Of a stretch of DNA of 35,483 nucleotides, positions 7,077 through 16,837 are shown piece by piece (positions within the stretch are counted from its first letter, which is position 1; the number at the start of each line of letters is the position of its first letter). This stretch comes from an uncultured Eubacterium sp. (GTDB lineage: Bacteria > Bacillota > Clostridia > Lachnospirales > Lachnospiraceae): NCBI GenBank assembly GCA_900550135.1, contig URQO01000012.1, positions 1-35,483 on the forward strand, given 5' to 3'. Position numbers and translations under genes: made by a program. Below the pieces are notes generated by a model, which made no database searches, had not been told where the DNA came from, and saw only the letters and a program-made list of their open reading frames with translations.

Positions 7077-9089
7077 TTATTTAAATTTAACTGTATCTTT
7101 AATTACACTTGTTCCATTGACAAACAACTCTACTGTTGCCTTACCTTTCTTATCACTTTCAAGGTTCATGGTATAATCACCTTTCCACAATGAAACATCT
7201 GAATGTTTAGTATCAACTTTTTGCAAAACCCCATCTACTGCTACAGATACAACACCTTCGGTAATTGGCTGACCGGCTTCGTCAATAAGGTTCTCCATAG
7301 CAAATGTGTATTTTGCCTTAAACTTTTCAGCATCCTTTGAGCCCTTACTTACAATAAGTCCGATAGATGTTCCTTCCGGTGCAATTCCACCTGCTTTAAC
7401 AGTCTGACGTATTACGATACCTTTTTCAATATCATCACTATATTCTTCTCTTACCTCACCTACAGTAAATCCTGATGAAGATATCTTTTCCTGAGCCTTG
7501 CTTAATTTATAATTTGCAACATTTGGTATTGTAATTACTTTTTCCTGAGTCTTCTCTTTTCCTCTGCTTACCTTAAGTGTAATGGTATCATTTTTGGCAA
7601 CTGATGCTCTTTCTAATGGATTGCATGAAATAACAGTTCCTATGCTTTTTTCACTATATTCATATACAACTGCTGTTTTAAGTCCCATATTTTCAAGGGT
7701 GTCTATTACTGAATCAACATTTCCATTTACGATACCTGCAGGCACTGATATCTTTTCAGGTCCCTTGCTAACTACAAGTTTTATAGTATCGTGCTGATTT
7801 ACAATTTCATCAGGGTCCACACTCTGTGACATAATAGTATCCTTTGCATAAATGTCACTGTATTCATATTTGTCATATACAAAACCTATTGTTCTATCCT
7901 GCAGCATTTTTTCAGCATCATCAAGACTTTGTCCAATAACATTTGGTACTATGGCTTTTCCCTTTGGAACTGTTTCTTCAACCACCTCACTGCTCTTTGG
8001 AAGTTTGATGCTATCATCTGTCAATACCAATGTTAAAATTACAGCTGCAATCATCAACGCTAATATTCCGACTACAACTCCTCCTACAGATACAACTTTG
8101 TCCATCTTAGGTGGCAGTTTGTCAATGTCGTCCTCATCATCTTCGATAAATTTAGATGACTTCAAGGACTTCTTTCCTGAATTGTCGCCTATAGTGTCAA
8201 TTTTGTCATCAGTAATCATTATTGCCGCTGTCTCTGATGTAGATGTATCAAGCTGAACAAAATCTACATTTGGTTCTGTTAATGCTCTCTTCAAATCTGA
8301 TATAAGCAAAGATATCTTTGGATATCTTTTGTCCATTTTGTTTTGTGTACATTTTAAAATAATCTTTTCAAGACTGACAGGTACATTCTCTACATATTCC
8401 CTTACACTTGGTACATTACTTTGGATATGTTTCAATGCTATTGTAACTGTTGATTCTCCATCAAACGGAACTGTACCTGTAAGCATTTCAAACATGGTAA
8501 TACCAAGGGAATAAATATCACTTTTTTCGTCTACATATTTTCCACCTGCCTGTTCAGGAGAAATGTAGTGAACTGAGCCCATAGCGTTTCCATTGATAGT
8601 GCTGGCAGATGCTGCTCTTGCAATACCAAAATCCGTAACTTTAACCTTACCCTCTCTTGATATAAGAATGTTTTGTGGTTTTATATCACGGTGTACAATC
8701 TGGTTGTTGTGAGCACATTCAATACCATTTGCGATTTGAATTGCTATACTGATTGTTTCTCTAAAAGAAAGCTGATGTTTCTTCTCAATATAACTTTTTA
8801 AAGTAATGCCTTCTATAAGTTCCATCACTATGTAATAAAGTCCATCGTCCTCTCCTACATCATAAACATTGACAATGTTTGGGTGTATGAGACTTGCTGC
8901 AGACTGAGCTTCTACTCTGAATTTTGCAACAAAATTCTTGTCATTGCTAAATTCTCTTTTTAAAACTTTTATGGCAACATTTCTATTTAATTTATGATCT
9001 TTAGCCTTGTATACATCAGACATTCCGCCTGCCCCCACTCGGCTGATTATTTCATATCTATTGTTAATGAAATTCCCTTTTTCTAACAT
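7077..9089 (-). CDS. pknB: Serine/threonine protein kinase with PASTA domains (PrkC/PknB type)
   Basis: This membrane-spanning Hanks-type kinase senses cell-wall fragments or lipid II through external PASTA repeats. The kinase domain covers about residues 10-270, with glycine loop GAGGMSDVY, catalytic HRDIKPQN near 133-140, DFG near 152 and SPEQ in the activation segment. A basic and acidic linker follows, then a single hydrophobic segment at about 331-355. Three PASTA repeats follow (about 375-440, 442-508 and 515-580). The last 85 or so residues form an extra, beta-rich-looking external domain that I do not recognise. The gene starts 3 nt after the prpC stop, with GAGGAG inside the prpC end, so kinase and phosphatase are translationally linked. 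Confidence 0.96.
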   Translation of the reverse strand: MLEKGNFINNRYEIISRVGAGGMSDVYKAKDHKLNRNVAIKVLKREFSNDKNFVAKFRVEAQSAASLIHPNIVNVYDVGEDDGLYYIVMELIEGITLKSYIEKKHQLSFRETISIAIQIANGIECAHNNQIVHRDIKPQNILISREGKVKVTDFGIARAASASTINGNAMGSVHYISPEQAGGKYVDEKSDIYSLGITMFEMLTGTVPFDGESTVTIALKHIQSNVPSVREYVENVPVSLEKIILKCTQNKMDKRYPKISLLISDLKRALTEPNVDFVQLDTSTSETAAIMITDDKIDTIGDNSGKKSLKSSKFIEDDEDDIDKLPPKMDKVVSVGGVVVGILALMIAAVILTLVLTDDSIKLPKSSEVVEETVPKGKAIVPNVIGQSLDDAEKMLQDRTIGFVYDKYEYSDIYAKDTIMSQSVDPDEIVNQHDTIKLVVSKGPEKISVPAGIVNGNVDSVIDTLENMGLKTAVVYEYSEKSIGTVISCNPLERASVAKNDTITLKVSRGKEKTQEKVITIPNVANYKLSKAQEKISSSGFTVGEVREEYSDDIEKGIVIRQTVKAGGIAPEGTSIGLIVSKGSKDAEKFKAKYTFAMENLIDEAGQPITEGVVSVAVDGVLQKVDTKHSDVSLWKGDYTMNLESDKKGKATVELFVNGTSVIKDTVKFK

Positions 9090-9092
9090 AGT

Positions 9093-9845
9093 TTACTCCT
9101 CGCTGATTTTCGGTTCTATTAAAATTGCTGATATATTGTCTTTTCCGCCGTTTTCATTTGCCTGGTCTATTAATGTTCTTACAGCATCTTCTATTTGAGT
9201 ATTGTTTGTTACTATTCTTTTTATATCATAGTCTTCTACCATATTTGTCAGACCATCTGAACATAATAATAATTTGTCACCCTCTGAAATTTCTATTTCA
9301 AAAATATCAGGAGTTGCCGTTCTGTCTTCTGCTACCCCTATAGCCTTTGTAATTACATTCTTCTTGTAATGAGTCCTTGCTTCTTCTTTGTCAAGCATCC
9401 CCATTCTAACCATATCTTCAACTAAGGAGTGATCTCTGGTAATCTGTCTAATATCCCTTCCAATAAGATAAAGTCTGCTGTCACCTACATTGGCAATATA
9501 TACATGATTGTCAACTATTGTGCAGACTACAAATGTAGTACCCATTCCACTATAATCCTTATTTGACACTGCCATCTCATAGATTTCATGATTGATTGAA
9601 CTGATTCCTGAATCTAATATATTTGCAGGATCTGACATATGAGTCTGGCATGTATATTTTACAAACTTTTCAATGGCCGCCTTAGATGCCACGTCACCTG
9701 CTTTGTGACCTCCCATGCCATCTGCAACTATAAAAAGATTTGGTAGCTTTCCAATCTGTTCTATTGATGTAAATATACTGTCCTGATTGATTGTTCGCAT
9801 AAGACCAACATCTGTTTTTCCAAACGCCTTTATGTTGTTAAGCAT
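9093..9845 (-). CDS. prpC: PP2C-family protein phosphatase (PrpC/Stp)
   Basis: This is the metal-dependent phosphatase partner of the adjacent PASTA kinase. The order of PP2C motifs is intact. TDVGLMRTINQD is near the N-terminus and DGMGGH at about residues 41-46. GMGTT, NVGDSRLYLI, ITRDHS and LLCSDGLTNMV follow, and GGKDNISAILIE is near the end. The Asp residues in DGMGGH, SDG and KDN are the expected Mn/Mg ligands. Length, 250 residues, is typical. Its ATG overlaps the end of rlmN by 8 nt (ATGCTTAA), so translation is probably coupled. The next gene, 3 nt on, is pknB. Confidence 0.96.
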   Translation of the reverse strand: MLNNIKAFGKTDVGLMRTINQDSIFTSIEQIGKLPNLFIVADGMGGHKAGDVASKAAIEKFVKYTCQTHMSDPANILDSGISSINHEIYEMAVSNKDYSGMGTTFVVCTIVDNHVYIANVGDSRLYLIGRDIRQITRDHSLVEDMVRMGMLDKEEARTHYKKNVITKAIGVAEDRTATPDIFEIEISEGDKLLLCSDGLTNMVEDYDIKRIVTNNTQIEDAVRTLIDQANENGGKDNISAILIEPKISEE

Positions 9846-10896
9846 CCATCTGCTCCTTTCTCTTTTTCATTGCATTATTTCTAAGCTGTCCACAGGCTCC
9901 ATTGATATCTCTGCCCATTTCTCTTCTAATAGTAACATTAATCCTGTTTTTTTCAAGTCTTGATTTAAACTGCTTTGCCGCCTCTTTTGTAGGCTGTACA
10001 AAATCTCTTTCCTTAATAGGATTTACCGGAATAAGATTTACATGGCAATTTATTCCCTTTATAAGATTGCTAAGTTCATCTGCTTCCTGCTTACTGTCAT
10101 TTTGTCCTGCAACAAGACTATATTCAAATGTTATTCTTCTTCCTGTTTTCTTAAAATAATTTTTGCAGGCATCTATTATTTCATCTATTGTATATTTATA
10201 TGCTATTGGCATAAGTTTTTTTCTTGTTTCATTGTTGGATGCATGTAGTGATAATGCCAACGTTATCTGTAAGTGCATATCTGCTAACTGATTAATCTTT
10301 GGCACCAGACCACATGTAGACAATGTAATATTTCTCTGACTTATGTTTGCTCCATTTTCATCTGTTATAAGTTGCAAAAACTTTACTACATTATCAAAAT
10401 TGTCAAGTGGCTCACCACTTCCCATCAAAACAATGTTTGATACCTTCTCATCTATGTCTTTTTCTATTTCATAAATCTGTCCTAAAAGTTCTGAAGGTTT
10501 TAAATTTCTCTCCAGACCATTTAATGTAGAAGCACAAAATTTACAACCCATTCTACAGCCTGACTGTGTAGAAATACAAACGGAATTGCCGTGATGATAT
10601 CTCATCAAAACACTTTCAATAATTGATCCGCCCTCTATTTCAAAAAGATATTTTCTTGTGCCGTCTATTTTTGATATCAGCACGTCTACTTTTTTTATTT
10701 CAGGAATATAATATTTTTCACTTAATTTTCTCCTTAAATCCTTTGAAATGTTGGTCATCGCATCAAATGAAGTTACCTTTTCAATATGTAGCCACTGATA
10801 AATCTGTTTTGCCCTAAAGGGCTTTTCATTTATGGACTCAATTTCTTTCTTTAATTCTGTTAAGTTGTAAGATTTTATGTCTTTTTTGTTGTTCAT
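9838..10896 (-). CDS. rlmN: 23S rRNA (adenine2503-C2)-methyltransferase
   Basis: RlmN is a radical-SAM enzyme that makes 2-methyladenosine at A2503 of 23S rRNA and at A37 in some tRNAs. The CxxxCxxC cluster motif is in GCRMGCKFCAST at about residue 118. GSGEPLDN and NITLSTCG follow, and the C-terminal NGACGQL holds the second mechanistic cysteine. This full motif set and the 352-residue length separate it from Cfr-like relatives only partly, but the genome position between rsmB and prpC is the normal site of RlmN. The gene begins 9 nt after rsmB and overlaps prpC by 8 nt. The site AAAGGA is 5 nt before the ATG. Confidence 0.96.
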   Translation of the reverse strand: MNNKKDIKSYNLTELKKEIESINEKPFRAKQIYQWLHIEKVTSFDAMTNISKDLRRKLSEKYYIPEIKKVDVLISKIDGTRKYLFEIEGGSIIESVLMRYHHGNSVCISTQSGCRMGCKFCASTLNGLERNLKPSELLGQIYEIEKDIDEKVSNIVLMGSGEPLDNFDNVVKFLQLITDENGANISQRNITLSTCGLVPKINQLADMHLQITLALSLHASNNETRKKLMPIAYKYTIDEIIDACKNYFKKTGRRITFEYSLVAGQNDSKQEADELSNLIKGINCHVNLIPVNPIKERDFVQPTKEAAKQFKSRLEKNRINVTIRREMGRDINGACGQLRNNAMKKRKEQMDA

Positions 10897-10905
10897 AATT
10901 ATCCT

Positions 10906-12249
10906 TTATTTCTTTTCAAACACTGCAATAAAAAATCCGTCCATATTGTAATCTACTGGAAAGATTTGCAGGTATCCCTTGTCATTTTTTAGCTGTTCTG
11001 GAAATTCCTTTGGAAATGAAGCCTGTCTTAGAGGCAGATTCTCCAAAATCCATTTTACATTTTCATCATTTTCATGTTTATTTACTGTGCATGTACTAAA
11101 TATAAGGCGTCCACCTGTTTTCACATAGCTACATGCAGTTTTTAATATTTTTCTTTGAATATCCACCAGTTCAAAAATCTGTTGTTTGCTAATGTTGTAT
11201 TTTATGTCACTTTTGTTTCCTATAACACCAAGTCCTGAACAAGGAACATCTGCAATAACAACATCTGCTTTTTCTATTATGCTTTCATCTAATATTGTTC
11301 CATCCCATAATTTAGTCTTTATATTTTTTGTATGTGTTCTTTCTATATTTTCTCTAATAAGATTTATTTTGTAATCAGTTAAATCCCTTGCATCTACTGT
11401 TCCTGATTCATTCATCAACTGACTAATGTGAAGACTTTTGCCTCCGGGAGCTGCACATACATCAACTACATAATCATTTTCTTTCACTCCACTTGCCAGT
11501 CCTACCATCATGGAACTTTCATCCTGGACTGTAATCAATCCTTTTGTAAACACATCTAAACTGTCTAAATTGTCATAGTCACTAATATATAAAGCATCTT
11601 TGTATAAAGGGGATCTTTTTACTGTAACTTTGTTGTACTCAAGGTTTGTAATAATGTCCTCTGTATCTGCCTTTGTTACATTACATCTGACAGTTGTCTC
11701 CGGCTGTCTGTATATGTTTTCAAGCATATACTCAGTCTTCTCATATCCGTATTGTTCCTGCCACATGGCAATAATCCATTTTGGAACAGAATACACAACT
11801 GACAGATTATCCTCTTTATCTGTGGGGTATTTAATATGTTCAATGTTTCTTGAAATATTTCTTACAACACCATTGACAAAACCTTTCAGTCCATACATTT
11901 TTCTTTTATTTACAAGCTTTACAGCCTCATTGCATACTGCTGACTGTGGCACCTGTGTCATGTACTTTAACTGATATACAGACATTCTTAATATTATCAG
12001 AATAACTTTTTTCATTTTGTTAGTTTTGGTCTTTGAAAAACTGTCAATAATATAATCAAGTTCTATCTGACGTTCAATTGTTCCTTTGTACAATACTGTA
12101 ATAAATGCTCTGTCTCTTTTTTCCAAATGATTATATTTGTCCAGATATTTTTTAAGAACAATATGACTTTTTTCTCCATCCTGTACATCACATAGCATTG
12201 ACAATACTATATTTCTTAAATTGACTTGTGTTTTGTCACTAGTCATCAT
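10906..12249 (-). CDS. rsmB: 16S rRNA (cytosine967-C5)-methyltransferase
   Basis: RsmB makes m5C at position 967 of 16S rRNA. The N-terminal 140 or so residues are an alpha-helical NusB-like RNA-binding domain (RNIVLSML onward). The C-terminal Rossmann domain has the SAM loop VCAAPGGKS, the catalytic-base motif ADVPCSGLG and STCTVNKHEN, which carries the second cysteine. I start it at the ATG at 12249, giving 447 residues, because GGAGG is 5 nt upstream. A longer frame to 12312 would run backward through the yugP gene. The start lies inside the end of the upstream protease gene (ATGATGACTAG), giving an 11-nt overlap and likely coupling. Confidence 0.95.
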   Translation of the reverse strand: MMTSDKTQVNLRNIVLSMLCDVQDGEKSHIVLKKYLDKYNHLEKRDRAFITVLYKGTIERQIELDYIIDSFSKTKTNKMKKVILIILRMSVYQLKYMTQVPQSAVCNEAVKLVNKRKMYGLKGFVNGVVRNISRNIEHIKYPTDKEDNLSVVYSVPKWIIAMWQEQYGYEKTEYMLENIYRQPETTVRCNVTKADTEDIITNLEYNKVTVKRSPLYKDALYISDYDNLDSLDVFTKGLITVQDESSMMVGLASGVKENDYVVDVCAAPGGKSLHISQLMNESGTVDARDLTDYKINLIRENIERTHTKNIKTKLWDGTILDESIIEKADVVIADVPCSGLGVIGNKSDIKYNISKQQIFELVDIQRKILKTACSYVKTGGRLIFSTCTVNKHENDENVKWILENLPLRQASFPKEFPEQLKNDKGYLQIFPVDYNMDGFFIAVFEKK

Positions 12250-12946
12250 CTCTTCCTCCAAATAGTAATACCAGTCTAAGTAACTGTAAAATTGAAGAAG
12301 CTGCTGCTGCAACGTATGTTAGTGCTGCTGCTCCCAACACCTTTTTGGTACATCTTAATTCATCACTGCCAAATATACCTGTAGTTTCAAGTATTTTTAT
12401 AGCTCGGTTTGATGCATTAAACTCTACCGGAAGAGTAACCAGCTGAAATAATACAGCTAATGAAAAAGCAAAAATACCTATGTTTATAAGCGTTTGTCCT
12501 GTTCCCTGTCCGAAGAAAAATATGCCTGCCAAAATCAGTACCCATGACAATCTTGAACCCCAGTTTGCAAAAGGTACCAATGCATTTCTAACGGCAATAG
12601 GTGTGTATCCCCTATGATGTTGAACAGCATGACCACACTCGTGAGCTGCTACACCTATAGCTGCTACACTTGTACTTGCATATGTTGAATCTGACAAACT
12701 TAATACTTTGTTTGAGGGATTGTAATTGTCAGTAAGATTTCCTCCTATATGCTGAATAGTAACATCATATATACCCTGAGATTCCAATATTCTTGCTGCA
12801 GCCTGTGCTCCTGTCATACCCGAATTGCTTCTTACCTTTGAATATTTTCTGTAAGTAGAATTGACATGGGCTGATGCTGCAAGACAAAGCACCATACCTA
12901 TTATTATAAGTATATATGTTGGATCAAAATAATAACCATATAGCAT
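12239..12946 (-). CDS. YugP-like membrane zinc metallopeptidase
   Basis: The protein has a hydrophobic N-terminal segment (YILIIIGMVLCLAASAHV), the zinc-protease motif HECGH in GVAAHECGHAVQHH, and two or more hydrophobic stretches afterwards. This is the layout of the YugP/Zn_peptidase_2 family, neutral zinc membrane peptidases of unknown substrate. I chose the ATG at 12946, with AGGAG six bases upstream, giving 235 residues; an upstream frame to 13009 has no such site. It sits between fmt and rsmB, a place where YugP homologues occur in several Clostridia. It might act in membrane-protein quality control, but that is inference. Confidence 0.85.
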   Translation of the reverse strand: MLYGYYFDPTYILIIIGMVLCLAASAHVNSTYRKYSKVRSNSGMTGAQAAARILESQGIYDVTIQHIGGNLTDNYNPSNKVLSLSDSTYASTSVAAIGVAAHECGHAVQHHRGYTPIAVRNALVPFANWGSRLSWVLILAGIFFFGQGTGQTLINIGIFAFSLAVLFQLVTLPVEFNASNRAIKILETTGIFGSDELRCTKKVLGAAALTYVAAAASSILQLLRLVLLFGGRDDD

Positions 12947-13072
12947 AGCTGTCTCCTTTCCGGTGTTTACACCAATAAACTTTATTAATAAAATATTGTA
13001 TGACAGCATAAATAACTGTCTTTAATATTTTTATTAAATCATTTTTCACTTTTATGCTGTAGATGTTTGAAA

Positions 13073-13993
13073 TTAAATCATCTTTTCACTTTTTATACTG
13101 TATCCATTTAAAAATGACACACTATCCATTCTCTTTTTACCTGCAAGTTGCAGTTCTTTTATGTCAAGGTAACCATCACCTGTGGCCACCTTTAATGTTT
13201 TGTTTGTACTGATAATTGTACCTGGTTCTTCTTTTACCGGCTCATCTATTACATCAGCATCCCATATTTTAAGAGTTTTGTCATCTACATGGACAAATGC
13301 ACTTGGCCATGGATTAAGTCCACGAATAAGTTGCTCTATTTCTACTGCTGACTTGGTAAAATCAATATGTCCTAACTCTTTTGTGATTTTTCCTGCATAT
13401 GATGACTTTTCATCATCCTGTGGTATTCTTTTCGCTGTACCATCTTCAAGATGCTTAAGTGTTTCTAATATTAAATCTCCACCAATTAATGAAAGTCTGT
13501 CAAAAAGGCTGCCACCTGTTTCTTTTTTGTCAAGTTCTATTACTTTTTTGTCAATAATGTCTCCTGTATCAAGGCCTTCTGCCATATACATTGTTGTAAC
13601 ACCTGACTCTTTTTTTCCATCTATTACTGCCCATTGAATTGGGGCTGCCCCTCTGTACTCAGGAAGCAATGATGCATGGACATTTATGCAGCCATACTTT
13701 GGTAAATCAAGTATTTCCTTTGATAAAATCTGACCAAAAGCAATAACTACAATAACGTCAGGATTCATCTCTTTTAGTATATCCACAAATTCAGGATTTT
13801 TTACCTTTTCAGGCTGAAAAACAGGAATATTTAGTTCCAACGCTTTTTCTTTAACAGGAGTATATTGCATTTTGTGACCTCTTCCCTTTGGTCTGTCCTG
13901 CTGTGTAACTACTGCCTGTACCTGATGATTTTGTGCAATTTTTTCCAGTGCCGGAACTGAAAAATCCGGTGTTCCCATAAATACTACTTTCAT
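13073..13993 (-). CDS. fmt: Methionyl-tRNA formyltransferase
   Basis: Fmt formylates Met on initiator tRNA with 10-formyl-tetrahydrofolate. The N-terminus MKVVFMGTPDFS, the catalytic region NVHASLLPEYRGAAPI and EGLDTGDI are diagnostic. The C-terminal tRNA-binding domain includes LNPWPSAF and LKIWDADV. With the ATG at 13993 the protein has 306 residues; GGAGGTG is 4 nt upstream. The GTG at 14005 belongs to the ribosome-binding region. It begins 12 nt after def, so the enzymes that add and remove the formyl group are coexpressed. Its folate cofactor is made by FolD and Fhs, encoded a few kilobases upstream in the same direction. Confidence 0.97.
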   Translation of the reverse strand: MKVVFMGTPDFSVPALEKIAQNHQVQAVVTQQDRPKGRGHKMQYTPVKEKALELNIPVFQPEKVKNPEFVDILKEMNPDVIVVIAFGQILSKEILDLPKYGCINVHASLLPEYRGAAPIQWAVIDGKKESGVTTMYMAEGLDTGDIIDKKVIELDKKETGGSLFDRLSLIGGDLILETLKHLEDGTAKRIPQDDEKSSYAGKITKELGHIDFTKSAVEIEQLIRGLNPWPSAFVHVDDKTLKIWDADVIDEPVKEEPGTIISTNKTLKVATGDGYLDIKELQLAGKKRMDSVSFLNGYSIKSEKMI

Positions 13994-14005
13994 TGGCACC
14001 TCCAC

Positions 14006-14497
14006 CTACTGTTGTTGCTGTAAGTCCTCGTTGTTATAAAGCTGTCCTTCAACTTTATCTACATATACAATACCGTCTAAATGATCATTTTCATGTAAAA
14101 TACATCTTGCCAAAAGGCCTTCTGCTTCCAACTCAAACTCATTCATTTTTTCATCAAAAGCTCTTACTTTTACATAGTTGGCTCTTGCTACTTTTCCTGA
14201 TTTGCCCGGAACACTAAGGCAACCTTCATAGTCAACCTGAGTTCCTTCTTTTTCTAAAATTTCAGGATTGATAAATACAAGTGGATTGCTGTTTTCTTCG
14301 CAATCACCACAATCAATTACAAATATTCTTTTTAAAATACCAACCTGAGGTGCTGCAAGTCCAACACCATTTGCTTCATACATAGTATCAAACATGTCTC
14401 CGATTAATATTTTTGTTCTTAAATTTACATCCTTTACAGGTTTGCATATTTTTCTTAAACATGGTTCTCCAAGTTCTCTTATATTTCTTATTGCCAT
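14006..14497 (-). CDS. def: Peptide deformylase
   Basis: Peptide deformylase removes the formyl group from nascent protein N-termini using a metal ion. All three motifs are present: GVGLAAPQVG, EGCLSVPG with the metal-ligand cysteine, and HENDHLDG with the HExxH core. In the last motif Asn replaces the more common Ile or Tyr after the Glu, which leaves the ligands intact. Length is 163 residues. AAGGAG lies upstream of the ATG. It is 15 nt after priA and 12 nt before fmt. Confidence 0.97.
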   Translation of the reverse strand: MAIRNIRELGEPCLRKICKPVKDVNLRTKILIGDMFDTMYEANGVGLAAPQVGILKRIFVIDCGDCEENSNPLVFINPEILEKEGTQVDYEGCLSVPGKSGKVARANYVKVRAFDEKMNEFELEAEGLLARCILHENDHLDGIVYVDKVEGQLYNNEDLQQQQ

Positions 14498-14512
14498 GGT
14501 TTCTCTCCTTTT

Positions 14513-16741
14513 CTATGCTTTAAAATCAAATTGTACGCTTATATTTTTGAAATTCTGTGAATTTTTTATTACATCTTCTAAATAATTTTTTAAACCTACC
14601 ATCTTTATTCGATTGTCACTTTTCAGATAAACAATCTTTCGGTATACATCATTTATTTTTCCAACAGGTGGGTCAGCCGGTCCGATAACCATTAAGTCTT
14701 CAAAGTATTTTTCTTTAAACTCTTTTATACAGTTTACAAGCCACTGGACGTTTGTATTTAAACTGCCCTGATTTTTACTTTGAAGCAATACTGAAACCAT
14801 ATTGGATACAGGTGGGTATTTCATTAACTTTCTATATGAAATCTCCTGTTCATAAAATTCATAATAGTCCTGATGACTGGCTGCCTCTATACTATAGTTG
14901 TCAGGAGCATAAGTTTGTATAACAACCTGTCCTTCAAGGTCACTTCTTCCTGCTCTTCCTGCAGCCTGACAAAGCAACTGGAAAGTCTTCTCTGCAGCTC
15001 TGTAATCTGCATCGTACAAAGACATATCTGCTGCAATGACTCCTACCAGTGTTACCTTTGGAAAATCATGACCTTTTACAATCATCTGGGTTCCTACCAG
15101 TATATCTGCATCACCATTTGCAAATGCTGATAAGATTTCCTCATGACCACCTTTTTTTGAAGTGGTATCTGCGTCCATTCTTAAAACCCTGCTGTTTGGA
15201 AACATTTTTTTAACCGCTGTTTCAATCTGCTGGGTTCCTATGCCAAAACCTCCCAGTTTTACAGAACCACACTGGGGACAGACTTTTGGCATATCTTCTG
15301 TGTGGCCACAATAGTGACATATCATTTTTCTGTTTCTGTGAAGCTTTAATGTAACATCACAATGAGGACATTTGATTGGCTTTCCACAATCTCTACAGGA
15401 TACAAATCCTGCATATCCTCTTCTATTTATAAACAACATAGTCTGTTGCTTTTTTTCTAATCTGTCTTTAATCAAATTTTGTAGTTGTACACTGAAAATT
15501 GATTTGTTTTCGTTTTTCAGTTCTTCCCGCAAGTCAACTACAGATACCTGAGCCAACTGTCCCTTTTCTCTTTTACTCAAAGTATGCAGCTTATACACTC
15601 CCTGCTTTGCCCTGTAAAAAGATTCAATGGACGGCGTGGCTGAGCCAAGTACCAAAGTTGCACCTTCGTCTTTTGCTCTTTTTATTGCAACCTCAACTGC
15701 ATGATATTTTGGAACTGACTCGCTTTTATAAGCATCTTCATGTTCCTCGTCTATTACTATAAGTCCAAGATTTTTAAATGGTGTAAACAATGCTGACCTT
15801 GGACCTATCATTATATTTATGTCGTTATTTTTTGCTCTTTCAAACTGATCATACCTTTCACCTTTTGACAACTTTGAATTGATAATGGAAACTTTGTCTC
15901 CAAATCTTCTTGTAAATCTCATAACTGTCTGGTATGTTAATGCAATTTCAGGAATAAGTACAATAACTGACTTTCCTTTATTTACCGTATAATCAATTAA
16001 ATCCATATAAACTTCTGTTTTCCCACTGCCGGTTATGCCATGAATCAGATGGATATTCGGTGCCTGATTTTTTTCAAAAGTAATAGTCTTTTTAATTTCA
16101 TCAGCAACCTTTTGTTGTTGGTCATTTAATACTATGTTATATTTTCTCTGTTCTACAGGCTTTATTGGATTTCTGTAATCAGACTCACTTTCAATTACAA
16201 TATCTCCAATCATCACCATGGTTTTCAGCGTACTTTCAGATATATTTAGTTTTTCTGTTACCAGATTTTTTGAAATAGTCCTGCTTTCTTTTAAAGCCTC
16301 TAAAAGTCTTACTCTTGCTTTTGCATTTTTCTTTTTGTAAGTATTTATTTTTTCATCTATTAATGGTGGTTCTATGTTTAATACTACTGTTTTTCTTTCC
16401 ACCCTTTTAACTGTCTTTTTTACAGGAATAACAGTTTTTAACGCCTGATTCATAGTTGAACCGTAGTTTTCTTTTATCCACCATGCAAGTTTTATTAGTT
16501 CGCCTTCTACAGACGTTGCATTTTCCACAACAGACTCAATTTTCTTCATTTTGGACACATCAAATCCCGGTGTGTTGGTTATTTCAATAACATAACCTGA
16601 TATAAGTCTGTTTCCACGTCCAAAAGGAATCATAACAGCAGTTCCTATATGAACTCTGTCTTCAAGTTCTTTTGGAATAATATAACCAAAAGGACGGTCT
16701 AACTTTTCATGAGAAATATCAACAATTATATTTGCAAACAT
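14513..16741 (-). CDS. priA: Primosomal replication restart helicase PriA
   Basis: PriA recognises stalled forks and reloads the replicative helicase. The 742 residues show the N-terminal 3'-DNA-binding domain (FGYIIPKEL to about residue 100). Walker A GITGSGKT is at about 235-242 and the Walker B box DEEH at about 334. Helicase motifs such as GSATPS and QAAGRAGR are intact. Between the helicase lobes is the zinc region with four CxxC pairs: CRDC, CPHC, CHYC and CPQC. It opens the conserved cluster priA-def-fmt. A 96-nt gap separates it from folD, with AAAGGATGG just before the ATG. Confidence 0.97.
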   Translation of the reverse strand: MFANIIVDISHEKLDRPFGYIIPKELEDRVHIGTAVMIPFGRGNRLISGYVIEITNTPGFDVSKMKKIESVVENATSVEGELIKLAWWIKENYGSTMNQALKTVIPVKKTVKRVERKTVVLNIEPPLIDEKINTYKKKNAKARVRLLEALKESRTISKNLVTEKLNISESTLKTMVMIGDIVIESESDYRNPIKPVEQRKYNIVLNDQQQKVADEIKKTITFEKNQAPNIHLIHGITGSGKTEVYMDLIDYTVNKGKSVIVLIPEIALTYQTVMRFTRRFGDKVSIINSKLSKGERYDQFERAKNNDINIMIGPRSALFTPFKNLGLIVIDEEHEDAYKSESVPKYHAVEVAIKRAKDEGATLVLGSATPSIESFYRAKQGVYKLHTLSKREKGQLAQVSVVDLREELKNENKSIFSVQLQNLIKDRLEKKQQTMLFINRRGYAGFVSCRDCGKPIKCPHCDVTLKLHRNRKMICHYCGHTEDMPKVCPQCGSVKLGGFGIGTQQIETAVKKMFPNSRVLRMDADTTSKKGGHEEILSAFANGDADILVGTQMIVKGHDFPKVTLVGVIAADMSLYDADYRAAEKTFQLLCQAAGRAGRSDLEGQVVIQTYAPDNYSIEAASHQDYYEFYEQEISYRKLMKYPPVSNMVSVLLQSKNQGSLNTNVQWLVNCIKEFKEKYFEDLMVIGPADPPVGKINDVYRKIVYLKSDNRIKMVGLKNYLEDVIKNSQNFKNISVQFDFKA

Positions 16742-16837
16742 TTAAACCATCCTTTCGTTCATAATGGGGGTAGAAATAACATCCCCTTTTCAAGCAAATA
16801 CTTACATAGGGAAACCTACATAAACATTCGAATAATA

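Noticed and set aside
12250..12312. Longer N-terminus of RsmB
   Set aside because: It overlaps yugP by more than 60 nt, is Gln/Tyr-rich and unlike RsmB; the ATG at 12249 has a GGAGG site.
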